A DNA stretch of 64,000 bases. It comes from Candidatus Brocadia sp. (GTDB lineage Bacteria > Planctomycetota > Brocadiia > Brocadiales > Brocadiaceae). The stretch spans positions 1 through 64,000 of the forward strand of contig WYAU01000088.1 in the NCBI GenBank assembly GCA_011525665.1. Reading direction: 5' to 3'. Positions 52,882 through 61,148 of the stretch are shown in pieces. The notes under the pieces were generated by a model. That model searched no databases. It worked only from the letters and a program-made list of their open reading frames with translations, and was not told where the DNA came from. Position 1 is the stretch's first letter. Each line of letters opens with the position of its first letter. The translations under genes and the position numbers were made by a program.

Positions 52882-54051
52882 CTATTTTAACTTCTGGTAA
52901 TATTCGCTCAATACCCGTGCAACCTCCGCTCTTGTAAAGGTCGGCGGTGGAGCTTGCCCCGCGCTTAACATCTTACGAACTTCCGTTCCACTTAAGATGA
53001 CATGGCTTGATGAATCATGGGGGCATGTTTTGTAGGAAGCCATACCGTTACAGGATTTACAGTAAAATGTATGATCAAAAAATAACGGTGTAATTCCTAT
53101 CTCCTGCGGATCAAATTCATCAAAGATATAATGAGCGTCAAATGTTCCGTAATAATTCCCTACTCCCGCATGATCGCGGCCCACAATGAAGTGTGTGCAG
53201 CCATAATTTTTTCTTACGATAGCATGAAAGATGGCCTCTCTCGGCCCCGCGTACCGCATGGCGGCGGGAAAAACCGAAAGCATTGCCCTGTCCTTTGGAT
53301 AATAGTTCTCCAAAAGGATTTCATAACTCTTAATCCTTACATCTGCCGGTACATCGTCACTTTTTGTTTCCCCTACCAAAGGGTGCAAAAGGATGGCGTC
53401 TACGATTTCGAGGGCACATTTCTGGATATATTCATGGGCGCGATGCACGGGGTTACGGGTTTGGAATCCGACCACGCGCCTCCAGCCTTTTTTTACAAAC
53501 ACCTCCCTCGTCTCGTGGGGGTCCAGCCGATAGGGTAAAAAATCGGCTGGCTTTGTCCGGTTGACTACGCTAACCTTGCCACCCAGAAGATATTCTCCCA
53601 TTTTATAAACATACTCCACGCCGGGATGTTTTCTGTCATCTACGCCATAGACTTCTAAAGATTCCTTCGGTTTATCGTGATGAAAGATTTCTTCCAGATG
53701 TAAGATGGCAATCACTTCGTCCGCCTGATCCGTAAGGGCAACATCCTTGCCTGGCTTGAGCCCTTCAACCTCTGCCTTCGTGGCTGCGAGAACGATCGGA
53801 ATAGACCATGGCAATCCGTTGGCCAACCGCATATTGTCAACCACATTATCGTAATCGGCCTTGCACATGAATCCTTCCAGCGGGCTCATTGCCCCAACCG
53901 CAATCATATCGACATCCGACATTTCGCGGGAGTCCAAACGGATTTTTTTCATATCGTAATGAGTGGCTTTATCCAGCAATACTGCCCGTTCTTCCATGGA
54001 AACAATTCTGTTTACAAGCTTCCCCCCGTGGGGAGCAATGTTTTTCACCAT
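52882..54051 (-). CDS. sat: sulfate adenylyltransferase
   Basis: ATP sulfurylase, 389 residues, interconverting sulfate plus ATP with APS plus pyrophosphate. Motifs: the nucleotide-binding [11 protein letters not shown] near residue 199 and [12 protein letters not shown] near 292, with [18 protein letters not shown], a CxxC..C pair typical of the dissimilatory-style homologues. It follows aprB by six bases in an operon aprA-aprB-sat, so it works with APS reductase, in either direction depending on the sulfur balance. Confidence 0.95.
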   Translation of the reverse strand: MVKNIAPHGGKLVNRIVSMEERAVLLDKATHYDMKKIRLDSREMSDVDMIAVGAMSPLEGFMCKADYDNVVDNMRLANGLPWSIPIVLAATKAEVEGLKPGKDVALTDQADEVIAILHLEEIFHHDKPKESLEVYGVDDRKHPGVEYVYKMGEYLLGGKVSVVNRTKPADFLPYRLDPHETREVFVKKGWRRVVGFQTRNPVHRAHEYIQKCALEIVDAILLHPLVGETKSDDVPADVRIKSYEILLENYYPKDRAMLSVFPAAMRYAGPREAIFHAIVRKNYGCTHFIVGRDHAGVGNYYGTFDAHYIFDEFDPQEIGITPLFFDHTFYCKSCNGMASYKTCPHDSSSHVILSGTEVRKMLSAGQAPPPTFTRAEVARVLSEYYQKLK

Positions 54052-54057
54052 TTTTCT

Positions 54058-54387
54058 TTAATCTCCTTTCCAACTCCGTGCCTGAATAATAAATTCTTCC
54101 TGATGCCCCTCGGCATCCCATACCGTCCAGATCGTTTTGTCTTGCTTCAGCCGCGCCTTCAGGGAAGAACCGTCGCTGCACACCTGAAAGGGCAGCCGCA
54201 GTTCAATCGCCTGCACCGGGCATTCCTTCACACAGCATGCACAGGTCCAGCAGGCAGATTGATCACGAATTATGGCCTTTGTATTTTCCCTGCGATAACA
54301 CAGGTTTCCGGGGCAGATGCGTTCGCATCGCGCCTCGGGCAATCCCTTGCAGCCATTACAAATGTTTTCATCGATGAAGATACTCAT
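54058..54387 (-). CDS. aprB: adenylylsulfate reductase subunit beta, short form
   Basis: A 109-residue iron-sulfur subunit with two [4Fe-4S] clusters: CNGCKGLPEARCERICPGNL and CWTCACCVKECPVQAI. It transfers electrons to the FAD of AprA. Classic AprB proteins of sulfate reducers run to about 150 residues with a C-terminal tail that wraps around AprA; this one ends soon after the second cluster segment, so the tail is missing. Its start overlaps the aprA stop by four bases and sat follows. Confidence 0.92.
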   Translation of the reverse strand: MSIFIDENICNGCKGLPEARCERICPGNLCYRRENTKAIIRDQSACWTCACCVKECPVQAIELRLPFQVCSDGSSLKARLKQDKTIWTVWDAEGHQEEFIIQARSWKGD

Positions 54388-56060
54388 GAATTCAAAGGGC
54401 GCTCCACCATTTTTATTTCGTCCGTGTTCGGATCATAAATAGAGTTAACAAAGGTGAGCCACCGGCTATCATCTTTTTCCGGATAATCCAGCCGGGTCTG
54501 GTAGCATGCCCACCGCGTTTCTTTTCGGTAAATCAGATGTTCTACCAATACCCTTGCGACATCGATTCTATCTACACATTCTAACGCCTCAACCAAATGA
54601 TAATTATCGGCGGCTGCTATATCTTTCAGGCGTCCTTTCAGACACGTCAGCAACCGTCTTGCCTCCAGCAGTCTTTCTTCGTGAAGCGTATAATTCATGG
54701 AAATGCCTCCGGCATATTCATCCATAATCTTTTGGAGCCGTTCCCGCACATCGAGTGGCGATATGCCCGTTTTTTTCGTTAAAGGGGCCAAGACCCTGCC
54801 TTTTTCACCCAGAATGATCTCGTTGTCTATGTCGTTCCAGGGAGCGTCTTTTATCTCTTTTACTGCTGTCGCTGCTGCAATACGCCCTTCTACCCAGCTG
54901 CCGCTTACGTATTTTTTCGGCGCGCCACCCGCTACCTCTCCGGCAGCATAGAGACCGGGAATCGTTGTCCTTCTTTCTTTATCTATCCAATATCCTGCCT
55001 GGCAATGACCACCCACAATAAAAGGCTCCGTCCCCTGAATTTCTACGGGTTTGCATCGGGGGTTCATATCCCTGCTTGCCCACAAAAGAATAATCGGGGG
55101 GTTCATATTCAGGAAATCTTCTTTCAGTTTCCTTTCAACCGCCTCGTTCACAGTCGTTGTATCCAAATAGCATGGCCCCCGCCCTGCTTTCTTTTCCTCT
55201 AATGTCGCCAAAAGTCTGTGTTGTGTCAGGCATTTGTTGCCGCCCAGATGGTGATAATAGCGTTCCAGGTAATCTTCCCCGCGTGCATTAATCTGCTTCG
55301 ACCGCGCCCCTACGGCAATGGTACCTGTTGGCGCATTCACATCCTTTACCCGTAATGCGATGAACCGGTTCTCGAAGCTCGTCATCTCCGCGCCGATACG
55401 TATTCCCATGGCGTATCCTGCCCCCGCGTTCCAGGGACAATACCATATCAGGTGCCTTGCCTCTCCCGTATTATGGGGTTTATAGATACCCGATGCTCCT
55501 CCCGTTGCAACAATAACGGTCTTTGCCCTGACCACATAAAACATGCCATTTCTGATACCGTAGCCAAACGCCCCGCAGACGCGTGTGCCATCGTAAATAA
55601 AATTGGTTGCTACAACACGATTTAAGACCCGGGCGGGGGTTTTTTGTACTGCCTCCGCAAGAATGGGTTTCAACCGCTCGCCAAAAATACGGATACTGCG
55701 TTTTCCCCGCATCTTGTATGTGCCGTCTTCGTTTTTTTCTATGGGAAGCCCCATCTCTTCCACATCTTTGACGACGTCATTCAGTCCCTGTACAATGCTA
55801 TAAACAAGGTCTTTTCTGATAATACCTTCAAACTGCCGTTCGATAAACGAAATATAGGAATCGGGAGACTGCCCCGAATGCAAATAAGCATTGATGGCGT
55901 TCAAACCCATGGCCAGACAACCGCTGCGCTCGATATGTGCCTTTTCCATCACAACCACCCTGCAGGCGGGAGATTTTTTGTAAATCTCCACAGCTGCAAA
56001 GCATCCCGCCGCCCCGCCGCCGACAATTAATATGTCGGTATCTATGTGCAAAGTCCTCAT
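54384..56060 (-). CDS. aprA: adenylylsulfate reductase subunit alpha
   Basis: A 558-residue flavoprotein that reduces APS to AMP and sulfite, or the reverse. The FAD site is ILIVGGGAAGCFAAVEIY at the N-terminus; AMGLNAINAYLHSG, TVIVATGGASGIYKPHNTGEARH and the GRGPCYLDTTT and CYQTRLDYPEKDDSRW segments match AprA. It is somewhat shorter than the 610-660 residues of sulfate reducers. First gene of aprA-aprB-sat, with a promoter just upstream. No qmoABC electron-transfer genes are in the window. Confidence 0.94.
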   Translation of the reverse strand: MRTLHIDTDILIVGGGAAGCFAAVEIYKKSPACRVVVMEKAHIERSGCLAMGLNAINAYLHSGQSPDSYISFIERQFEGIIRKDLVYSIVQGLNDVVKDVEEMGLPIEKNEDGTYKMRGKRSIRIFGERLKPILAEAVQKTPARVLNRVVATNFIYDGTRVCGAFGYGIRNGMFYVVRAKTVIVATGGASGIYKPHNTGEARHLIWYCPWNAGAGYAMGIRIGAEMTSFENRFIALRVKDVNAPTGTIAVGARSKQINARGEDYLERYYHHLGGNKCLTQHRLLATLEEKKAGRGPCYLDTTTVNEAVERKLKEDFLNMNPPIILLWASRDMNPRCKPVEIQGTEPFIVGGHCQAGYWIDKERRTTIPGLYAAGEVAGGAPKKYVSGSWVEGRIAAATAVKEIKDAPWNDIDNEIILGEKGRVLAPLTKKTGISPLDVRERLQKIMDEYAGGISMNYTLHEERLLEARRLLTCLKGRLKDIAAADNYHLVEALECVDRIDVARVLVEHLIYRKETRWACYQTRLDYPEKDDSRWLTFVNSIYDPNTDEIKMVERPLNS

Positions 56061-56093
56061 ATAGGTAAAAATCGATAATTCATAAAAAAAATT

Positions 56094-56122
56094 ATACTAC
56101 TCATTATTTATTCCTCTGTCAA
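56094..56122 (-). promoter_or_regulatory. promoter of aprA-aprB-sat
   Basis: Read on the minus strand: -35 TTGACA (56122-56117), 17-bp spacer, -10 TAGTAT (56099-56094), overlapping a TATAAT (56096-56091) at spacing 20. Transcription would start about 25-30 bases before the aprA ATG at 56060. The remainder of the gap to 56338 shows nothing recognisable. Confidence 0.5.
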
Positions 56123-56338
56123 TTTTAAAAACGGATGAGAGAAAAACAACGGAGGAAATCAAGGGGAAAGGGGTTAGCGATTATAAGCGAAAAACGTTTT
56201 TTTGTAAGTTATTAAGATACAGTCCTTCTGTTCGTTTCAGTGGGTAGTCCAGTTAGCGGAGGATTGCTTAGTTCCCGCTGTCAACAGCCTCCTGTCAACC
56301 GCATACTGTATATTTGCCTTGGTTATGCCTCGCCGGGT

Positions 56339-58021
56339 TTACATATCCCTGTTTGAAACAAAAAGGATATCCCTGTGTCCGACGGAATCTTTTCCCAGCA
56401 CAAACAGGGGTATTTCAAGAGATTTTGATACGTCCCTGAAATCTCTTTCCTGCATAAAAACAAAGACCCGTTCGTTTGAATTCAGGAATTGTTTTAGATT
56501 GCTTAGTCCAGTTATCACCTCGAGAAAATTCCTGTTTGTATAGAACAGGTATGGATCCCGGAAGAAATTGTACAAGGCCAGTTTATCCGAGGGTTTCATC
56601 ACGGAGTTGGCCTTATCACAAATTTCTTTGGCCGATTTATACCGGTTCAGAACAGGGATAGCTTGCACGGTGCTCAGCGTAAAGACGGCAAAAATAACAA
56701 AAGTGGTGGTAAACAGAAAAGGGATTATTCTGGCGCACCTCACAAATCGCAGCATAATAAGTCCGCCAACCAAAAGAATCATGGCAAACGGAATTGTTAT
56801 GGCCGTATACTGGGGGAGAAGTGTGTAGACCGTAATCGGCAAGAGAATTCCTGATGCCAGTGAGATGCAGCACAGCGTATAGCAGGGATAATATCCTATT
56901 TTTTTAAAAGGCTTTTCGCGGAACCGCTCAATGAATTCATTCAAAAACCAGGCGGTAAGCAAAGCTGCTCCGGGATAGAGAGGAAGTACGTAAATGTCTC
57001 TTTTCCCTGATACAAGGGAAAAGAAAACAAAAATAACGGCAAACCAGACGAGAGGCAGCAGGATACTGCGTATCTTTTCCTGTCCTTTTTTTGAAAACAG
57101 ATAGAGTACAATGCTTGGAATGAAGACACTCCAGGGCAAAAAGTTAATTGGAAAATGGATGAAATAATAATAAAAAGGCCGTTTATGGGCAAAAGAACTG
57201 GCAAATCGTCCGACGTTCTGTTTGAAAAGGATTTGGTAGGTATATTCTTTGCCGCCGTAAATGCCTGCCAGAGAGACCCATGTGAATACGATAAAGGCAA
57301 ATATCAGCCCCCCTGTCCAGGGGTGCATTTCTTTTACTATTCCGGTGTTTTTTTTCAGGAGGAGATACGTGAGTACGACGCAAAAAGGCAGGATAAAACC
57401 AACCGGCCCCTTCGTAAGGACTCCCAGCGCCATGAAAATATAAAAAAGCACGTAATACCAACCCGCGTATTTTTTTACTATCCCCGTATCTCCCCCGTGC
57501 GACGGGGAAGGAGCCACGCTGCGATCATGCCGTGCTGCGTATCCTTTAGAGAAGCAGAATACTGCCATGGTTACAAAAAACGTAAGGAGAATATCGAAGG
57601 CCACACGATGAGCCATCCAGAGGAACTTTGAACTGGTGGCAAGAATGAGCGCAGATAGCAAGCCGATCCGTGTGTTCCGATATAAACTTTTACCGAGATA
57701 AAATAGCGCCAGACAGCAACCGATTCCTGCAAGGGCTGAAGGCAGGCGGGAAGATAATGCCGTAATCCTTCCGAAAGGGATGGAAAATACATTGATGAGC
57801 CAAAACAAGAGGGGGGGTTTGTCCGGATAGGGGGCGCTGTTTAAATGAGGAACAATAAAGTTGCCGCTATCCCGCATTTCTTTGGAAACTTGTGCGTATC
57901 GTGGTTCGTCTGGCGCCCACAGGTCACGTTTCCCTATATTGAACAGAAAGAGAAATGCCGTAAAGAGTATAATGCATGTCGCTATTACGCGGGTGTTGTT
58001 CCCAGCGGTTGCCAAGCTCAT
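56339..58021 (-). CDS. ArnT-like membrane glycosyltransferase (GT-C)
   Basis: A 560-residue integral membrane protein with about 12 helices. The first exported loop carries KRDLWAPDEPRYAQVSKEM, the ArnT/PMT catalytic motif (Asp and DEPRYA), followed by NSAPYPDKPPLLFW. These enzymes move a sugar from a polyprenyl carrier to lipid A, protein or other envelope acceptors; the sugar cannot be read here. Its start overlaps the end of the adjoining glycosyltransferase gene by four bases. Confidence 0.9.
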   Translation of the reverse strand: MSLATAGNNTRVIATCIILFTAFLFLFNIGKRDLWAPDEPRYAQVSKEMRDSGNFIVPHLNSAPYPDKPPLLFWLINVFSIPFGRITALSSRLPSALAGIGCCLALFYLGKSLYRNTRIGLLSALILATSSKFLWMAHRVAFDILLTFFVTMAVFCFSKGYAARHDRSVAPSPSHGGDTGIVKKYAGWYYVLFYIFMALGVLTKGPVGFILPFCVVLTYLLLKKNTGIVKEMHPWTGGLIFAFIVFTWVSLAGIYGGKEYTYQILFKQNVGRFASSFAHKRPFYYYFIHFPINFLPWSVFIPSIVLYLFSKKGQEKIRSILLPLVWFAVIFVFFSLVSGKRDIYVLPLYPGAALLTAWFLNEFIERFREKPFKKIGYYPCYTLCCISLASGILLPITVYTLLPQYTAITIPFAMILLVGGLIMLRFVRCARIIPFLFTTTFVIFAVFTLSTVQAIPVLNRYKSAKEICDKANSVMKPSDKLALYNFFRDPYLFYTNRNFLEVITGLSNLKQFLNSNERVFVFMQERDFRDVSKSLEIPLFVLGKDSVGHRDILFVSNRDM

Positions 58022-59340
58022 TTCACCGTCTCCTCATGTGCAGGCGCCGCCCTTAATTGCCGCAACTTCCAGCCAAGTCCTGCCAGCAATAAGACGCAAG
58101 CCCAAAAAGTGTTGCCCATCGCCTTGAATATGTCAAATCCAGGCGCGGGCAGCGTAAGGCCAAGAAGAAGCAAACAAGCGATAAGCCAGAGTGACGTTAT
58201 GGTCCTCGTTCGGGACGGGTTTGGTGAAGTAAGCCGGATATTCAAGGCAACGGTGAGGGGGCACAAAAGCCAGACATAAAAGTACGTGAAAGAAAGCGGT
58301 GTAAAGATCAGGATTAATAACAACAACATTGCGTACTCGATTGAATTACTGTATTCCGTTCGTTGCGTGTAGCGTGGCATTGATGCAATGTAAAAGGAAC
58401 ACAGAGAAAGACCTATGACCGCAATGATCAGATTAACGTACGTGAAGTCAAGATTTGCTATGTTTATGTAGCGCGGATTATCTTTTGACCGGAAGGCATC
58501 CACGGGGCGCAGTAGTCGATTGGCGACAGCTATCAGCGACTGGTTCTTCCCGCTGTACCCGCGGCTGGGACGCTGGGCAATTGAATCTGCGTCATAATGA
58601 AATACCATGCCTTCACTCCAGGTCATAAGATCCTGAAGGTTGCGCTGAAATCCGCGTAAAGGGGCCGGTAAAAGCACGAGAAAAAAGATTAGAAACGCAA
58701 ACGTGGAGAGTGTTGCCTTCCAATGACGGCGATACACGAAATATGCAATGGAAAGTATAGGGAACGCCTTGATTGACACGGCCGCCGCAATCAATGCCCC
58801 CGCCCACCATTCTTTTTTCACGTGAAGACAGGTAAATGCTCCCAGCATACACGCCAGCAGCAATAAATTGGGTTGCCCCAGCAGGTAAATGTCCCAGACG
58901 TAAGGTGCGCAGCATGCGGTTGGTATCAGGTACAGGAGCGGATGTTGCCGGAGCGCCTTTCCTGTGGCAATATACACCGACAGGAGAACGCTTGCGACCC
59001 ATGCTGCTGAATTTACGAGCACAAGAGTCCCTATGAACGGTAAAAGTCCGCATGCGCTCAAAAGGGCAAAACAGAAGGCTGCGGGGGGAGGGTACATGAA
59101 ATGAAACATTTCATCTCCGCCTTTTTGGTATATATCGCCATGGTGAAGCGCAATCTGTCCGATTTCATACCATCTGCCGTAGTCCTTCATATGATCATGG
59201 GCTTGGCTGCGAAAATAGTTGCCGATGGGGATGGCAGACAACCCCATAATGGCAACTGCAAAGATGATGATCTGTAGCTTGTAGGTGTGAGTGCAAAGGG
59301 TATTTTTAATATTCATCCAATCACAGATCCTTTTCTCCAT
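58018..59340 (-). CDS. DUF2029/GT87-family membrane glycosyltransferase
   Basis: A 440-residue polytopic membrane protein with about 11 helices. MFHFMYPPPAAFCFALLS and LYLIPTACCAPYVWDIYLLGQPNLLLLACML follow the GT87 (DUF2029) pattern, whose known members are polyprenyl-phosphate-mannose-dependent mannosyltransferases. It overlaps the ArnT-like gene, so the two likely act in the same envelope glycan pathway. Confidence 0.85.
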   Translation of the reverse strand: MEKRICDWMNIKNTLCTHTYKLQIIIFAVAIMGLSAIPIGNYFRSQAHDHMKDYGRWYEIGQIALHHGDIYQKGGDEMFHFMYPPPAAFCFALLSACGLLPFIGTLVLVNSAAWVASVLLSVYIATGKALRQHPLLYLIPTACCAPYVWDIYLLGQPNLLLLACMLGAFTCLHVKKEWWAGALIAAAVSIKAFPILSIAYFVYRRHWKATLSTFAFLIFFLVLLPAPLRGFQRNLQDLMTWSEGMVFHYDADSIAQRPSRGYSGKNQSLIAVANRLLRPVDAFRSKDNPRYINIANLDFTYVNLIIAVIGLSLCSFYIASMPRYTQRTEYSNSIEYAMLLLLILIFTPLSFTYFYVWLLCPLTVALNIRLTSPNPSRTRTITSLWLIACLLLLGLTLPAPGFDIFKAMGNTFWACVLLLAGLGWKLRQLRAAPAHEETVK

Positions 59341-59711
59341 AAATCAATCATCAACCAACCATGGAGGGTTTGTTGGGCCGTAAAGATATAGTCGGGCAGA
59401 AAGATTTGAAGATAAATTTGTAGCATATTCTGCCAACGGTTGCAAATGTTTCCTTGTTCAGGGTTATGACACAGGGGTAAGGCTCAATTTTAATGTGAAT
59501 GGTACAGCAGCATCAAAAAATACTTGGATTACGTTCCGGGGTTCGTTACAATTACTGCTTTAAGTGCCTGATTACCGGCAATCAACGGACGGGCAGACGC
59601 TGATTGCCGATACGGATGGCGGATGTTTACAGGATTTTGTATCTGTTTTAAAAACTGAACTTATAAACCCATCTCTGAAAATGCAGTTACTGTATATTAT
59701 AGACCTGCGCC
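59341..59711. other. intergenic, nothing recognised
   Basis: 371 bases between the divergent glycosyltransferase and miaB genes. No reading frame of convincing quality, hairpin or repeat was found. It presumably holds the promoters of both genes. Confidence 0.5.
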
Positions 59712-61070
59712 ATGGCTGATTCTGTTAATTTTACGAATAAAGATCGACAACACAAAACAGTTTTTTTTGAAACCTTCGGCTGCCAGATGAATAAGCTCGA
59801 TGCCGAGCTTTCGCTGGGTCTGTTGCAGGAGGAAGGCTATAGAATTGTTGACAAAGCTGACGAAGCCGATGTCATCTTGTTTAATACGTGCAGCGTGCGT
59901 CAGCACGCCGAGGACAAGGTATATTCCCATCTGGGAGCGCTGAAAATGCTGAAGAAAAGACACCCCGAAGTCGTCGTGGGTGTGCTTGGATGTATGGCGC
60001 AAAAAGATGGTGAGGCAATATTTAAACGTATGCCCCATGTAGATCTTGTCTGCGGAACGCGCATGTTTTCGCGGTTGCCGGAATTGCTTCTAACCATCAA
60101 AAACCAGGGTTCGCATGTCCTTGCCATAGACGAGGATCAAATCGTTAGCGTGAAGAGGCCGGTGGCCTACCGGCCAAATTTTTATCAGGCATTCGTCACG
60201 GTTATGCGGGGGTGTGATAACTTTTGCTCTTATTGCATCGTGCCCTATGTGCGGGGCGGTGAAATCAGCCGGACAATTGCCGACGTGAAAGAAGAGGTGC
60301 AGTCCCTTGTATCAAATGGTTGTAAAGAGGTTACCCTGCTGGGTCAAAATATAAATTCCTACGGGAAGGGATTGGCTGGCGGCATAACGCTTGGCCATTT
60401 GCTTTCTGAATTGAATGATTTGGACGGACTCGAAAGAATTCGTTTTGTGACCTCTCATCCGGCAGACATGTCCCGCGATCTCATTCGTACCATGAGCCGT
60501 TTGAGCAAGGTCTGTGAACATTTACACATGCCCGCCCAGTCGGGTTCTGACCGGATCCTCCAAGAAATGCGGCGCGGTTACACAGCGGGTTACTACCGCG
60601 ATTTGATCTCTTATGCAAGGGAATTAATTCCTTATATTGCGGTAGCCAGCGACTTTATCGTTGGTTTCCCGGGAGAAATGGACGAGGATTTTCAGGAAAC
60701 AGTGCGTTTGATGGAAGATATCCGTTTCCAAAACTGTTTTATATTCAAATATTCTCCCCGTACAGGCACGAAGGCCGCAGAGTTGAAGGATGATGTTGTT
60801 GATGAGGTTAAAAGGGCAAGAAATATGAAGTTGCTGGAACTGCAAAAGAGCATCAGCCTGGAACAGAACAGGAAGATGATAGGGAGGAAAGTGGAGGTGC
60901 TTGTGGAAGGCGCCAGTAAATCCGATTCACACAAGTTGTCAGGCCGCACACGGCAAAACCATATTGTCGTTTTCAATGGCCCTGCGGTTCTGGTGGGAAG
61001 ACTGGTAAATGTCGTGATACATGAAGTAACGGATCTTACTCTTTATGGTAAGCCGGAGGATTGTTCCTGA
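59712..61070 (+). CDS. miaB: tRNA-2-methylthio-N6-dimethylallyladenosine synthase
   Basis: A 452-residue radical-SAM methylthiotransferase that adds a methylthio group to i6A37 of tRNA. N-terminal UPF0004 domain with cysteines in ETFGCQMNKLD, NTCSVRQHA and GVLGCMAQ (second [4Fe-4S] cluster), the radical-SAM CDNFCSYC motif near residue 165, then VTSHPADMSRDLI and LHMPAQSGSDRILQEMRR, with a C-terminal TRAM domain. QHAEDK after the Cys distinguishes MiaB from RimO and MtaB. The ATG at 59712 lies right after a GC-rich leader. Confidence 0.94.
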   Translation: MADSVNFTNKDRQHKTVFFETFGCQMNKLDAELSLGLLQEEGYRIVDKADEADVILFNTCSVRQHAEDKVYSHLGALKMLKKRHPEVVVGVLGCMAQKDGEAIFKRMPHVDLVCGTRMFSRLPELLLTIKNQGSHVLAIDEDQIVSVKRPVAYRPNFYQAFVTVMRGCDNFCSYCIVPYVRGGEISRTIADVKEEVQSLVSNGCKEVTLLGQNINSYGKGLAGGITLGHLLSELNDLDGLERIRFVTSHPADMSRDLIRTMSRLSKVCEHLHMPAQSGSDRILQEMRRGYTAGYYRDLISYARELIPYIAVASDFIVGFPGEMDEDFQETVRLMEDIRFQNCFIFKYSPRTGTKAAELKDDVVDEVKRARNMKLLELQKSISLEQNRKMIGRKVEVLVEGASKSDSHKLSGRTRQNHIVVFNGPAVLVGRLVNVVIHEVTDLTLYGKPEDCS

Positions 61071-61148
61071 TCCGAACGGACCGGGAGGAAAAGGTCTTTT
61101 TTTCGTCCGCGATTCCTGTGCGGTGCCTGTGAACAGGCACAGGAGTAA

